A DNA stretch of 64,000 bases, from positions 1,968,001-2,032,000 of the forward strand of contig NZ_CP072913.1 in the NCBI RefSeq assembly GCF_017968885.1, read 5' to 3'. This stretch comes from Pseudomonas sp. Tri1. GTDB lineage: Bacteria; Pseudomonadota; Gammaproteobacteria; Pseudomonadales; Pseudomonadaceae. A model generated the notes under the pieces. That model ran no database searches. It was not told where the DNA came from and saw only the letters and a program-made list of their open reading frames with translations. Made by a program: the position numbers and the translations under genes. Below are positions 24,993-33,433 of this stretch, piece by piece; positions within the stretch are counted from its first letter, which is position 1, and every line of letters begins with the position of its first letter.

Positions 24993-25313
24993 TTGGTCAA
25001 TGTCGAACAATTGAAGAACAGCGTGAACCGGATGTCCGTGGACGTTGTGCGCGAGGCTGTCCAGGAGTTACGCCTGGACGGGCTGGTGACCGAAGGCAAG
25101 ACCCCCTTCAACAAACTGCATTTCAACACCTGCTTTGCCGAGATTGAAGCGTTGTTCCAGCGTGCCGGCTACCATAAGCAGCTGGATGTGGTCGGTTACC
25201 AGGGCCTGTTGTACGCATTGTACGATCCGGGGCGCTGGGAGGCGGTGGAAGTGCTGCGCTGGTTGAAAGAATTCACCGAGGCGGCGGCGAAGCCAACGTC
25301 GATCCCGGCCTGA
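24993..25313 (+). CDS. Small uncharacterised protein, predicted SOS-regulated
   Basis: The 106-residue cytosolic protein is mostly helical and has no signal peptide or transmembrane segment. Recognisable features are SVNRMSVDVVREAVQELRLDGLV, which looks like a helix-turn or winged-helix fragment, and HFNTCFAEIEALFQRAGYHK. I do not recognise the family. The start is a TTG with GGAG 8 bases upstream; an ATG frame opening at 24933 would begin upstream of the LexA box and was rejected. The perfect LexA box immediately before it is the best clue: the protein is probably made after DNA damage. It could be a checkpoint or repair accessory, but nothing in the sequence proves that. Confidence 0.8.
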   Translation: MVNVEQLKNSVNRMSVDVVREAVQELRLDGLVTEGKTPFNKLHFNTCFAEIEALFQRAGYHKQLDVVGYQGLLYALYDPGRWEAVEVLRWLKEFTEAAAKPTSIPA

Positions 25314-25384
25314 AGCAATCACTACTGGGCTGGCTGGCGCGACTGGCAGATAATGCTGCCCTGCAAAATGGCTAAGAGTCTTCA

Positions 25385-26275
25385 ATGTCCGGTTCCTCGT
25401 TTTCCGCTGCCCACCATCAAGCCAGTACGTTGTATCTGCCCCCCGGTTCCTGGCAGACGGTATTGGAGTGCCTGTGTGAGCATTTCAGTGCTATCAGCCG
25501 CGAGCAATGGCTGGACCGCATCGCCCGGGGGAGGGTGCTGGATGGGGAGGGCAAGGCGATCGGTGTCGACTTGCCCTACCGTGAAGGCCTGCGCATCCAC
25601 TATTTTCGTGAAGTGCCCGACGAGAAGCCGATCCCCGTGCTGGAGTCGATCCTGTATGCCGACGAGCATTTGGTGGTGGCGGACAAACCGCATTTTTTGC
25701 CGGTCACTCCGGCAGGCGAATATGTCGAGCAAACCCTGTTGCGACGACTGATCCGGCGACTGGACAATCCCCATCTGGTGCCGTTGCATCGTATCGATCG
25801 GCACACGGCCGGGCTGGTGCTGTTTTCAGCCAACCCGCACACTCGTTCGGCTTATCAATCGCTGTTTCCCACCCGGCAGATCGACAAGCGCTACCAGGCC
25901 ATTGCTCGCGCGCTGCCTGAATTAACCTTTCCTAGGGTGCATAAAAGCCGAATGATCGATGGCGAACCGTTCTTCCGGATGCAGGAAGGTCCGGGCGAAC
26001 CCAATACCGAGACGACCATTGAGGTGCTGGAAAGAAACGGCGAGCTGTGGCGCTATGGCCTGTATCCGGTTACGGGCAAGAAGCACCAGTTGCGGGTTCA
26101 CATGAACGCCCTTGGCGCCGTCATCTGTAACGATCCGTTTTATCCTGATGTGCTGCGGGACGCCGATGACGACTACGCCAATCCACTTAAGCTGCTGGCC
26201 CAAGGGCTGCGTTTCGTCGATCCCGTCACTGGCCAGGAACGTGTTTTTGAAAGCGGCATTACGCTGCAGTGGTAA
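25385..26275 (+). CDS. RluA-family pseudouridine synthase
   Basis: The 296-residue protein has the RluA catalytic motif HRIDRHTAGLVLF (near residue 139), in which the Asp after HRI is the catalytic residue. It also has the N-terminal VADKPHFLPVTPAG and the C-terminal KKHQLRVHMNALG typical of the family. It isomerises uridine to pseudouridine in rRNA or tRNA; the target position cannot be read from sequence. There is an S4-like N-terminal region (EQWLDRIARGRVL) that may bind RNA. It is followed by a bidirectional terminator that it shares with the convergent lipoprotein gene. The ribosome site before the ATG is weak. Confidence 0.9.
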   Translation: MSGSSFSAAHHQASTLYLPPGSWQTVLECLCEHFSAISREQWLDRIARGRVLDGEGKAIGVDLPYREGLRIHYFREVPDEKPIPVLESILYADEHLVVADKPHFLPVTPAGEYVEQTLLRRLIRRLDNPHLVPLHRIDRHTAGLVLFSANPHTRSAYQSLFPTRQIDKRYQAIARALPELTFPRVHKSRMIDGEPFFRMQEGPGEPNTETTIEVLERNGELWRYGLYPVTGKKHQLRVHMNALGAVICNDPFYPDVLRDADDDYANPLKLLAQGLRFVDPVTGQERVFESGITLQW

Positions 26276-26301
26276 CCGACCTGGCTTTCTGACCGGCACA
26301 A

Positions 26302-26328
26302 AAAAGCCCGCAAATATTGCGGGCTTTT
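26302..26328. terminator. Bidirectional intrinsic terminator
   Basis: A 12-bp perfect stem, AAAAGCCCGCAA with TTGCGGGCTTTT, closes a 3-base loop between the convergent pseudouridine synthase and lipoprotein genes. T-tracts are available on both strands. Confidence 0.92.
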
Positions 26329-26353
26329 CTGTATCTGGCCGTGGCGTTGAAGA

Positions 26354-26575
26354 TTACAGGTCTTTAACGGTACGAACCTGATCCTTGTTCACGCGAGTGT
26401 GTTTGCCGTCCAGTTGCTCGAATTCGTAGAAGCCGCTTTCTTCGTCGTACTTGGGCGTGTCGACGGCCTGGATTTCGCGACCGTCATTCAAGGTGATCAC
26501 TGTTGGCGATGCGCAACCGGCGAGAGTGGCAAGGCCCAGTGCGAGCATGAAAGTGGCGAGGGTCCGTTGAGTCAT
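26354..26575 (-). CDS. Small lipoprotein, YgdI/YgdR (DUF903) family
   Basis: The 73-residue protein has a lipoprotein signal: a basic N-terminus, a hydrophobic core and the lipobox LAGC, with the modified Cys near residue 20. The mature part (TVITLNDGREIQAVDTPKYD) is the DUF903 SH3-like fold seen in E. coli YgdI and YgdR. The Ala-Ser after Cys suggests export to the outer membrane. The ATG at 26575 was chosen because CGGAGAAACACC precedes it; the longer frame upstream would bury the signal peptide. Function is unknown. It is the next gene after mobA on the same strand but is about 75 bases away. Confidence 0.88.
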   Translation of the reverse strand: MTQRTLATFMLALGLATLAGCASPTVITLNDGREIQAVDTPKYDEESGFYEFEQLDGKHTRVNKDQVRTVKDL

Positions 26576-26650
26576 GGTGTTTCTCCGAAATGGATTCTTC
26601 AAGTTACTAACCTTCAGACGTATACATTGCACGCAAGTTCCTGGCTAGTG

Positions 26651-27253
26651 TCAATCTGACACGCCATTGTGTTGGGCCAGTAATTCCGGGGTATTCAGAT
26701 TCGCCAGCCGAGGATCGTTGGCGGGGCATGGCAACGCAACGGCGTGGAGCGTGCGCATGATGCGGCCGGGGCTTCGTTCGCCTTCGCTCCAGGCCTGTTC
26801 GAAGGCACCTGCCAGCGCCCGCGGAATGACGCACAGCAGCGGTTCCCAATGCTCGCCGTGACGCACCATGAGCGGTCGGTCGGGATGCCGGCTGGCTGTT
26901 TCGCGCATGCTGTCGAGCAGGCTTGAGTCGATTTGTGGAACGTCGCATGGCAGCACCAGCAGATACGGATGCCTTGCCGCCTTGAGGCCGGCGCGGATAC
27001 CTGCCAGCGGGCCGGGAAAATCGCCTTCGTCGTCATGTACCAATTGATCGGCATACAACGCATAGCGTTCCAGATTGCGGTTGCAAGAGATGATCAAGTC
27101 ATCGCTCAGCGCCCGGGTCTGGCGATGGAGATGGGCAATCAGTGGTTCGCCCTGCCATTCCAGCAGGCCCTTGTCTTGCCCGCCCATGCGTTGCCCGCGC
27201 CCACCCGCCAATAGCAGAATGGAACATGATGGCAGAGGAGTGTTCGTGGTCAT
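26651..27253 (-). CDS. mobA: Molybdenum cofactor guanylyltransferase MobA
   Basis: The 200-residue cytosolic enzyme links GMP to molybdopterin to form the guanine dinucleotide cofactor used by DMSO-reductase-type enzymes. The GTP-binding motif [18 protein letters not shown] (residues 14-31) is intact, as are the metal-binding LPCDVPQ (near residue 99) and the GPLAGI loop. The ATG at 27253 follows GGAG with proper spacing. It is divergent from moaB-moeA across 78 bases, so all three Mo-cofactor genes may share one regulatory region. The same arrangement is known, as I recall, in P. aeruginosa (PA3028-PA3030). Confidence 0.93.
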   Translation of the reverse strand: MTTNTPLPSCSILLLAGGRGQRMGGQDKGLLEWQGEPLIAHLHRQTRALSDDLIISCNRNLERYALYADQLVHDDEGDFPGPLAGIRAGLKAARHPYLLVLPCDVPQIDSSLLDSMRETASRHPDRPLMVRHGEHWEPLLCVIPRALAGAFEQAWSEGERSPGRIMRTLHAVALPCPANDPRLANLNTPELLAQHNGVSD

Positions 27254-27331
27254 GGCGTGTCTCCGCACAGGCGAAAAAATGAAGCGCTGTGATATAACAC
27301 CGGGCTGTTTCCCCTACAACTGGACGAGCCT

Positions 27332-27871
27332 ATGAAAGCCAAGGCTGATGTACCTTTCGTGCCGCTCAATATTGCGGTGCTGACTGTCAGTGATACCCGT
27401 ACCCTGGAAACCGACACCTCTGGGCAGGTTTTTGTCGACCGGCTCACTGCGGCCGGCCATAACCTGGCGGCGCGGGTCCTGCTCAAAGATGATTTGTACA
27501 AGATTCGGGCACAGGTCGCGACCTGGATTGCCGAAGACGTGGTGCAAGTGGTGTTGATCACCGGTGGCACAGGATTTACTGGTCGCGACAGTACCCCGGA
27601 AGCCGTCGCATGCCTGCTGGACAAGCAGGTTGACGGTTTTGGTGAGTTGTTCCGGCAGATTTCCGTGGCGGACATCGGCACTTCCACGGTCCAGTCCCGG
27701 GCGTTGGCCGGCTTGGCCAACGGCACGCTGGTTTGCTGCCTGCCAGGTTCCACCAATGCGGTGCGCACCGGGTGGGATGGGATCCTCGCCGAACAACTGG
27801 ACGCGCGGCATCGTCCATGTAACTTCGTGCCCCATTTGAAACAAGCCGCTGCTTGTGAATCCCGTGGGTAA
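27332..27871 (+). CDS. moaB: Molybdenum cofactor biosynthesis protein MoaB
   Basis: The 179-residue protein belongs to the MoaB/Mog family, which adenylylates molybdopterin before metal insertion. Signatures include AVLTVSDTRTLETDTSG (residues 12-28), LITGGTGFTGRDSTPEAV (residues 74-91) and CLPGSTNAVRTGWDG (near residue 138). These form the MPT-binding fold with the conserved Asp in SDTR. It is cytosolic. It overlaps the start of moeA by about 17 bases, which fits a two-gene operon performing consecutive steps. Divergent mobA lies across a 78-base gap. Confidence 0.93.
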   Translation: MKAKADVPFVPLNIAVLTVSDTRTLETDTSGQVFVDRLTAAGHNLAARVLLKDDLYKIRAQVATWIAEDVVQVVLITGGTGFTGRDSTPEAVACLLDKQVDGFGELFRQISVADIGTSTVQSRALAGLANGTLVCCLPGSTNAVRTGWDGILAEQLDARHRPCNFVPHLKQAAACESRG

Positions 27872-29081
27872 ACCGGGCAAGGCTGGCGCCTTGATGGCCG
27901 TCGAGGTCGCGTTGGAGCGATTGCTCGAAATGGCGGCGGCCACGCCGATTGTCCAGCGCGAACGCCTACCCTTGGCCGCCGCACAAGGACGGGTGCTCGC
28001 CGAGGATTTGGTGTCGACCCTTGATTTGCCGCCATGGCCCAACAGCGCCATGGATGGCTATGCCTTGCGGCTGGCTGACTGGGACGCAGAACCCTTGGTG
28101 GTCAGCCAGCGAATTTTTGCCGGGCAGGCACCACAGCCATTGGCCTTTGGAACCTGCGCACGGATCTTCACGGGAGCACCTGTCCCGCCCGGCGCCGATT
28201 GCGTGCAGATGCAAGAAAACGCTGTGGTTGAAAGTGATCAGCGGGTACGGTTTACCGAACCCATGGTCAGCGGGCAGAACATTCGCCCTCAAGGACAGGA
28301 AGCAACCGTTGGCGAGCAGGTCCTGCCTGCGGGTACTCGTCTGGGGCCAATCGAGCTGGGGCTGGCGGCCTCCTTGGGCTGCGCGTCGCTGGAAGTGGTG
28401 CGCAAGGTACGCGTTGCCGTCCTGTCCACCGGCGACGAGTTGGTCGAGCCGGGGCAAGCACTGGGCCCGGGCCAGATCTATAACAGCAACCGCGTGCTGC
28501 TCTGTGGCTGGCTACAGCGCCTGGGCTGTGAAGTTGTGGATGCGGGTATCCTGCCTGACGACTTGCCGGCTACTCGCGAACGCCTGGCGAAGTTATTGGA
28601 TGTCGACTTGATCCTGTCCACGGGCGGCGTATCGGTGGGGGAGGCGGACTTTCTAGGCATCGCATTGCGCGAGGAGGGAGAGTTGGCGCTTTGGAAGCTC
28701 GCCATCAAGCCCGGGAAACCGCTGACCTTCGGGCATTTCCGTGGCGTGCCGGTGATAGGCCTGCCTGGAAACCCCGCTTCGACACTGGTGACATTCGCAT
28801 TGCTGGCAAGGCCCTACCTGCTGCGACGCCAGGGCGTCCAGTCGGTGGCGCCGCTCAAGTTCACTGTGCCGGCCGGGTTTGCCTGGCCGAAGGCAGGCGG
28901 GCGACGAGAATACTTGCGAGGTCGCATGGAGAATGGTCGTGCGATCATCTACCGCAATCAAAGCTCCGGTGTCCTGCGTAGCGCAGCCTGGGCTGAAGGG
29001 CTGGTCGAGGTGATCGAGGGGCAAACACTGGTCGAAGGTGACCAAGTAGGTTTTATCCCCTTGAGCGAAGTCCTGGGTTAA
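27855..29081 (+). CDS. moeA: Molybdopterin molybdenumtransferase MoeA
   Basis: The roughly 408-residue enzyme inserts molybdate into adenylylated molybdopterin. Conserved blocks are LPPWPNSAMDGYAL (near residue 58), FTGAPVPPGADCVQMQE (near residue 105), the MoaB-like domain with LSTGDELVEPGQ (near residue 195) and LSTGGVSVGEADF (near residue 255), and GLPGNPAS (near residue 303). It follows moaB with a 17-base overlap if the GTG at 27855 is used; GTG at 27864 and ATG at 27894 are alternatives with no better ribosome site. Two MoeA paralogues are common in pseudomonads, and this one is grouped with mobA and moaB. Confidence 0.93.
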   Translation: MNPVGKPGKAGALMAVEVALERLLEMAAATPIVQRERLPLAAAQGRVLAEDLVSTLDLPPWPNSAMDGYALRLADWDAEPLVVSQRIFAGQAPQPLAFGTCARIFTGAPVPPGADCVQMQENAVVESDQRVRFTEPMVSGQNIRPQGQEATVGEQVLPAGTRLGPIELGLAASLGCASLEVVRKVRVAVLSTGDELVEPGQALGPGQIYNSNRVLLCGWLQRLGCEVVDAGILPDDLPATRERLAKLLDVDLILSTGGVSVGEADFLGIALREEGELALWKLAIKPGKPLTFGHFRGVPVIGLPGNPASTLVTFALLARPYLLRRQGVQSVAPLKFTVPAGFAWPKAGGRREYLRGRMENGRAIIYRNQSSGVLRSAAWAEGLVEVIEGQTLVEGDQVGFIPLSEVLG

Positions 29082-29142
29082 CGCTGCAGCGATAACGTGT
29101 TCCGGCCCGAGTCGAATACCCGGGCCTTCATATCCGTTGCCT

Positions 29143-29337
29143 TTATCGCGAGAGCAGCATCACCACCTGGTCGAAACGACTGTTCGCAATCCACCCCAGC
29201 AGACCGAGGACCACCGCTGCCGCGCCGGCCGAATAGGCTAGCCTGTGGCGGATCACCTTGACGTCGGTGCGGATTTCATCCATGTCTTTGCGGATGTATT
29301 TGAGGTGGGTTTCCAGTTCAACGACGCGCGGTTCCAA
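29143..29337 (-). CDS. Small coiled-coil membrane protein (hypothetical)
   Basis: The 64-residue protein has an N-terminal coiled coil with a heptad pattern (RVVELETHLKYIRKDMDEIR) and a C-terminal transmembrane helix (AGAAAVVLGLLGWIA). The shape recalls XhlA-like small proteins, but no phage genes surround it and I do not assign a family. The start is a TTG with GGAGG 7 bases upstream, a near-perfect ribosome site. The open frame goes 46 codons further upstream, but that part has a different composition and no ribosome site as good. It is convergent with moeA. Function is unknown. Confidence 0.65.
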   Translation of the reverse strand: MEPRVVELETHLKYIRKDMDEIRTDVKVIRHRLAYSAGAAAVVLGLLGWIANSRFDQVVMLLSR

Positions 29338-29796
29338 ATCAATTCCTCCAGCGGGATTACTGCAACTTTTGCATTCGTTTTGAGTATCTGCCTGCTCGCT
29401 TCCAAAGGATGCGAACTGCCGAGGCGAGAGCATGTATTCATGGCTACGCATGGGACGCTTCATCCCTTTGGCCATTACTGTTCGAATCGCTGATCAGGCC
29501 CTCGCGAGCCCTGATGTGTCCATCCATGAGTAAGTACATCCTTGTGTAATGAGCGTTTTAACGGTCCAGCACAACAGAATGCCAAGGTGTCTTAATACAG
29601 CCAGGGGGTCAATTGACCTGATTCGCCGGGGCTTGTAAGAAAATTCTTCGAATGGAGACGTATGGGTGGATGGGCTGCTTCGCAGTGTCTCCTTGGGGCG
29701 CTAGATCGTGTTTTTTTATTGAAATTGAGACGGTCAGGGCTTTTTCGGATGAATGAGCGGTCCCATTTCCAGAACCTTCCAATGACGGAGACAACG
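29338..29796. other. Intergenic region upstream of yegS
   Basis: This 459-base stretch contains a palindromic hairpin around CTCGCGAG (29494-29516) and AT-rich sequence (about 29540-29600 and 29700-29740) that may hold the yegS promoter. Short open frames, including one that would extend yegS upstream by 45 codons, lack family similarity. Confidence 0.55.
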
Positions 29797-30714
29797 ATGA
29801 GCAAAGGCAAGGCGCTGATGATTTTGCATGGCAAGCAAGCCCTCAACGACGAGGTTCGCGCCGCAGTGATGCTCAAGCGTGAGCAGGGCTGGGACCTGGC
29901 GGTACGGTTGACCTGGGAGGCAGGCGATGCCCGGCGATGTGTCGAAGAAGCACTGGATGCCGGCTACACGCAATTGATCGCCGGTGGCGGTGACGGCTCC
30001 TTGCGTGATATCGCCGAAGCTATCGTCCACCAGTCGAGCGACGCCAGTCTGGTACTGTTGCCGCTGGGCACTGCCAATGACTTTGCCCGGGCGGCCGGTA
30101 TCCCGCTGGAGCCGGCCCAGGCACTGGACTTGCTGGACATTGCACCACAGGCTGTTGATGTGGGTGAAGTCGGCGGCCAGATTTTCCTGAACATGGCCAC
30201 GGGCGGTTTTGGCAGCCAGGTGACGGCGAACACCTCCGAGGACTTGAAGAAGGTCCTCGGAGGCGCCGCTTACCTGTTCACCGGCTTATCGCGCTTCAGT
30301 GAGCTGAGTGCGGCCTACGGCGAATTGCAGGGGCCTGGCTTTCAGTGGCAGGGCGATTTGCTGGCGCTTGGCATCGGTAACGGCCGACAGGCCGGGGGTG
30401 GTCATGTGCTGTGCCCGCAGGCGCTGGTCGATGACGGATTGCTGGACATCAGCATCCTGCCAGCGCCGCAGGAAGTGGTCAGCACGCTCAAAGACCTGTT
30501 GGCTGGAGGTTTGGGTATCGACAATATGTTTGTGCGCGCGCGCTTGCCCTGGGTGGAAATCAAAGTCGCCCAGGGCCTGGATATCAATCTTGATGGCGAA
30601 CCGTTGCAGGTCGACAGTCTGCGTTTCACTGTGCGGCCAAAGGCATTGCGGGTGCACCTGCCGCACGATTCGCCGCTGCTTGGCGCTTCGGCGAGGCTCA
30701 ATCGTCCAGGCTGA
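29797..30714 (+). CDS. yegS: Lipid kinase YegS
   Basis: The 305-residue protein has a diacylglycerol kinase catalytic domain, with the nucleotide loop GGGDGSLRDIAEA (residues 64-76) and LPLGTANDFARAAGIP (about 88-103), both diagnostic. The C-terminal domain holds FLNMATGGFGSQVT and the phosphate-binding DGEPLQVDS. YegS phosphorylates phosphatidylglycerol in vitro. The ATG at 29797 has GGAG 6 bases upstream; ATGs at 29782 and 29662 are less well placed. The 3' end overlaps the convergent NarL-type regulator by 17 bases. It matches the yegS annotated near the Mo-cofactor genes of P. aeruginosa. Confidence 0.92.
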   Translation: MSKGKALMILHGKQALNDEVRAAVMLKREQGWDLAVRLTWEAGDARRCVEEALDAGYTQLIAGGGDGSLRDIAEAIVHQSSDASLVLLPLGTANDFARAAGIPLEPAQALDLLDIAPQAVDVGEVGGQIFLNMATGGFGSQVTANTSEDLKKVLGGAAYLFTGLSRFSELSAAYGELQGPGFQWQGDLLALGIGNGRQAGGGHVLCPQALVDDGLLDISILPAPQEVVSTLKDLLAGGLGIDNMFVRARLPWVEIKVAQGLDINLDGEPLQVDSLRFTVRPKALRVHLPHDSPLLGASARLNRPG

Positions 30715-31357
30715 TGATCTGTTCGCGCACGGCGAACAGCACGAGCCCGGCCACGTCATGGATTTGTAGCCGCTTCATGATTTGTGCCCGGTGGGTTTCC
30801 ACGGTCTTGATGCTCAGGCTCAGGCCGTTGGCAATTTCCCGGGTGGACTTGCCGCGTACGATCAGGCGCAGTATTTCCAGTTGACGTGCAGTCAGGTTGT
30901 GGGTCTGGGCAGGGTCGGGCAGGTGCTTTTGGACGCGGGTCAGCGCCTGGTTGATCACGGTGTGGGCGATGGCCGGGCTCAGGTAGCGTTCGTTGTTGCG
31001 CAATGCCTCCAGGGCGTGCTCCAGCTCGGTGGGCGTGGTGTCCTTGAGCAGGTAGCCATGGGCTCCGGATTCGAGGGCCTGCATGATCAACGCCGGATCG
31101 GTGTGCATCGACAGGATCAACACTTTGCTGTGAGGACGCACCTGCTTGAGTTGCCGCAAGGCGTCCAGGCCGTTGGTGTTTTTCATGGAAATGTCCAGCA
31201 GCACGATATCGGGGTTCAGTCGCTCTACCAGCTCCAGTAATCGCGTGCCGTCATTGGCTTCGCCGATGACGGCGTAGCCGGGAAGATCCATGACCAGGGC
31301 GCGCACGCCGGCCCTGATCAGCGAGTGGTCGTCTACCAGGAGCAGATTACAAATCAA
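30698..31357 (-). CDS. NarL/FixJ-type response regulator
   Basis: The 219-residue regulator has a receiver domain with the acidic pocket VDDHSLIRAGVRAL, the phospho-Asp in DIVLLDISMKNT (near residue 54) and the conserved Lys in GYLLKDTTP. Its C-terminal LuxR-type helix-turn-helix contains LTARQLEILRLIVRGKSTREIA and SIKTVETHRAQIMKRL. The start is a TTG that overlaps the histidine kinase stop (TTGA), so the kinase is translated first and the two are coupled. The signal and target genes are unknown; the layout resembles UhpA/NarL systems. Confidence 0.88.
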   Translation of the reverse strand: MICNLLLVDDHSLIRAGVRALVMDLPGYAVIGEANDGTRLLELVERLNPDIVLLDISMKNTNGLDALRQLKQVRPHSKVLILSMHTDPALIMQALESGAHGYLLKDTTPTELEHALEALRNNERYLSPAIAHTVINQALTRVQKHLPDPAQTHNLTARQLEILRLIVRGKSTREIANGLSLSIKTVETHRAQIMKRLQIHDVAGLVLFAVREQIISLDD

Positions 31358-32247
31358 TGGAGAACCTTATTCTTACTGGCTCGTTCCAGGGCTCGGGGCG
31401 CCCAGGGAAAGCGTGCTTCGATGTGCGTGCCTTTACCGGCTTCGCTGATGACCTTGAGGGTGCCGCCCAGTTGCTCAGCCCGCTCCGACATGCCGGCCAT
31501 GCCGCGTTGCCCTTCGCGAGCGGGGTGGGCGGCGGGAACAAACCCCTGGCCATCGTCGCTGATCAGCAGCATCAGGCCTTCGGGCAGGCGCTGCAGGCGC
31601 ACCAGCAGATTCTTCGCCTGGGCATGACGCAAGATATTGGTGACCGCTTCCTGGGTGATTCGAAAGACCGCGACGGTCATTTCCTCGGGAATGCCCGCCA
31701 TGCGCTGTTGGCAATCGAGGCTCCATTTCACCGGGGTGTTGGCCAGAGTCTTGAGCAGGTGCGCACGCAGGCTGGCTTCCAGGCCCAGGCTGGTCAATTG
31801 CCTCGGGTTGAGGATCGCCGACACATCGCGGACTTTGTTGAGGGTTTCGTCGAGGGTTTCGCACAGTATCGTGCATTGCCCCTGCAATTCTTCCGGTATC
31901 CGGCGCTTGAGCCATTCGCTTTGCAGTTTCGCCGCGGTCAGCAACTGGCCGATGTCGTCGTGCAATTCGCGGCTGAGCCGGTGGCGCTCGTTCTCCTGGA
32001 CCTCAAGCAACCGGTTGGCCAGTTCGTGAGGCTGGAACTTGATGGATTTGCGCGACAATCGATGGTGGATCCAGACACAGGTCATGGCCGCGACATTCAG
32101 TGCCAGCAGGCCCAGCGGCACCGTGTGGGCAAACAGGTAAGTCAATAGGCAGCCGAGGGCCGAGCAGATGCACAGTAATAATGTGAAGCGGCGGGCATTT
32201 TCTCGGGAGGGAGGCCAGGTGATGAATGACTTGAGGCTGGCGTACAT
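31354..32247 (-). CDS. NarL-family sensor histidine kinase (HisKA_3)
   Basis: The roughly 297-residue kinase has two closely spaced transmembrane helices near the N-terminus (about residues 19-37 and 43-60) with almost no periplasmic part, so it may sense a membrane or cytosolic cue. The dimerisation/phosphoacceptor region is NERHRLSRELHDDIGQLL, with the His near residue 104. The ATPase domain follows, with TQEAVTNILRHAQAKN and ISDDGQGF. The start at 32247 is a choice: the frame is open 30 codons further and no ribosome site is strong. It is paired with the overlapping response regulator. The signal is unknown. Confidence 0.8.
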   Translation of the reverse strand: MYASLKSFITWPPSRENARRFTLLLCICSALGCLLTYLFAHTVPLGLLALNVAAMTCVWIHHRLSRKSIKFQPHELANRLLEVQENERHRLSRELHDDIGQLLTAAKLQSEWLKRRIPEELQGQCTILCETLDETLNKVRDVSAILNPRQLTSLGLEASLRAHLLKTLANTPVKWSLDCQQRMAGIPEEMTVAVFRITQEAVTNILRHAQAKNLLVRLQRLPEGLMLLISDDGQGFVPAAHPAREGQRGMAGMSERAEQLGGTLKVISEAGKGTHIEARFPWAPRALERASKNKVLH

Positions 32248-32481
32248 AGCGGATGGAGCCAATGAATGTTCGCTGCGGGCAAGCCGGTCAGCGCATCTGA
32301 CGGGCCGGGTCGGGTAAACGTTTGAGGTCGAAGGCATATTTCAGGTGGCGGCTTTTGCGCCGCAGTCTGAAACAACTGACGCGGGAGATAGTACCACTTC
32401 GCAAATCGTTGGTCGCGCTCGGCATGGCAGCAAGAAAGCGCTATGAGGCACGCATATCATCCTGGGCCGGCATCCTCGACA

Positions 32482-32952
32482 TCAGGCTTGTTTTTGGGGG
32501 TAAGGCACCAGTGTCATTGGGCGCGACGCTGGCAGTTCCTGGCACGGACTCTGGCCTACCTGGAATGCAAAAGCTTCGATCAGCGAGGTTTGCTCGCTGG
32601 TGTCCAGACCGAGTTGGCCGGTGGTGTGATCGACCAGTTCAAGTTGCCAAGCCATCAAAGTGAAACAATCCTTTAGCGCACCCAAGGCCTGGTCATGCAG
32701 TTCCATGTGGTTTTGCGCGTGGCTGAGCAAGCCATGGATATGCAACGAGAACTCCGAAACAGCTTCCAGCGCCAGGGCATCGGCCTTGTTTGCCAGCTTC
32801 AACAAAGTGCTGAGCATGCAATCGATGGCGTCTTTGTCGTTGCTGATCAGTTGCAAGTGGCTCAGGCATTCCTCGGACTTGGCCAGAAGCGTCTCGGCTT
32901 CGGTCAGAAACTCAGGAAGGCGCTGATTCCAGTTCGTATCGTCGTTCGGCAT
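32482..32952 (-). CDS. Hypothetical all-helical protein, possibly Hpt-like
   Basis: The 156-residue cytosolic protein is predicted to be almost entirely helical, with repeated amphipathic segments (PEFLTEAETLLAKSEECLSHL, LLKLANKADALALEAVS, HIHGLLSHAQNHM). The pattern resembles Hpt or CheA-P1 four-helix bundles, but a clear HxxKG phosphoacceptor motif is missing, so it is either degenerate or another fold. The ATG at 32952 is preceded by GGAG at 6 bases. It is divergent from cheV across 481 bases, and the NarL-type kinase gene follows it on the same strand. A signalling role is inference from neighbours only. Confidence 0.6.
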   Translation of the reverse strand: MPNDDTNWNQRLPEFLTEAETLLAKSEECLSHLQLISNDKDAIDCMLSTLLKLANKADALALEAVSEFSLHIHGLLSHAQNHMELHDQALGALKDCFTLMAWQLELVDHTTGQLGLDTSEQTSLIEAFAFQVGQSPCQELPASRPMTLVPYPQKQA

Positions 32953-33072
32953 GCTTATCTCCACAACATCGTGTCAGGCGAAAGAAAATCGCATGTGGCG
33001 AACGGCTGGACTTCACCGCCGGTTACGAACGAAGACGCGTCGGCACATCGTTGCCGTTGGGCAATGACTGAA

Positions 33073-33094
33073 TCGCCAACGGTTGCGTTGGCGA
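33073..33094. repeat. 9-bp perfect hairpin, role unknown
   Basis: TCGCCAACG and CGTTGGCGA pair across a GTTG loop. No T-tract follows on either strand and it is not REP-like. It may be an operator or a leader structure of the divergent hypothetical gene. Confidence 0.6.
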
Positions 33095-33366
33095 GATCGG
33101 CCCAGAGGCTGGAAGTCCGAAGTCCTGCGGTCGCGCACAAAGGCCTGACTCCATTCAGCAATGAGAATGGCGTCACATTAATGGCTATTGGATAGCGGGA
33201 ATATCAGGTTGGACCTGATTGTGCCTAGGGGAATCCCTTACACAGGGGAACCTTGTGCGCAAACCGAGGTCGCGCAGCGGGGAAAAATCACGGATGAAAC
33301 CGTGAAGCCAGTAAAGCATGATGTTAATGTGACATCAATGCCCCTCGGTCATATTTCATACAGGGG

Positions 33367-33393
33367 TCAAGATCCGACTGACGCAGCCGATAT
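33367..33393 (+). promoter_or_regulatory. Sigma-28 (FliA) type promoter for cheV
   Basis: TCAA, a 15-base spacer and GCCGATAT match the flagellar sigma-28 consensus (TAAA-N15-GCCGATAA) in spacing and at 10 of 12 positions. It lies 40 bases before the cheV ATG, which agrees with flagellar-class control of chemotaxis genes. Confidence 0.78.
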
Positions 33394-33433
33394 CCCTTTA
33401 TAAGATTTATTCGAACAAGCCCAGGAGTCATCG

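Larger units (their letters stand above)
32953..33433. other. Intergenic region upstream of cheV
   Basis: This 481-base stretch holds a sigma-28-type promoter for cheV (33367-33393), a 9-bp perfect hairpin (33073-33094) and a palindrome TGATGT-N7-ACATCA (33319-33337). I see no gene in it. Confidence 0.6.
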
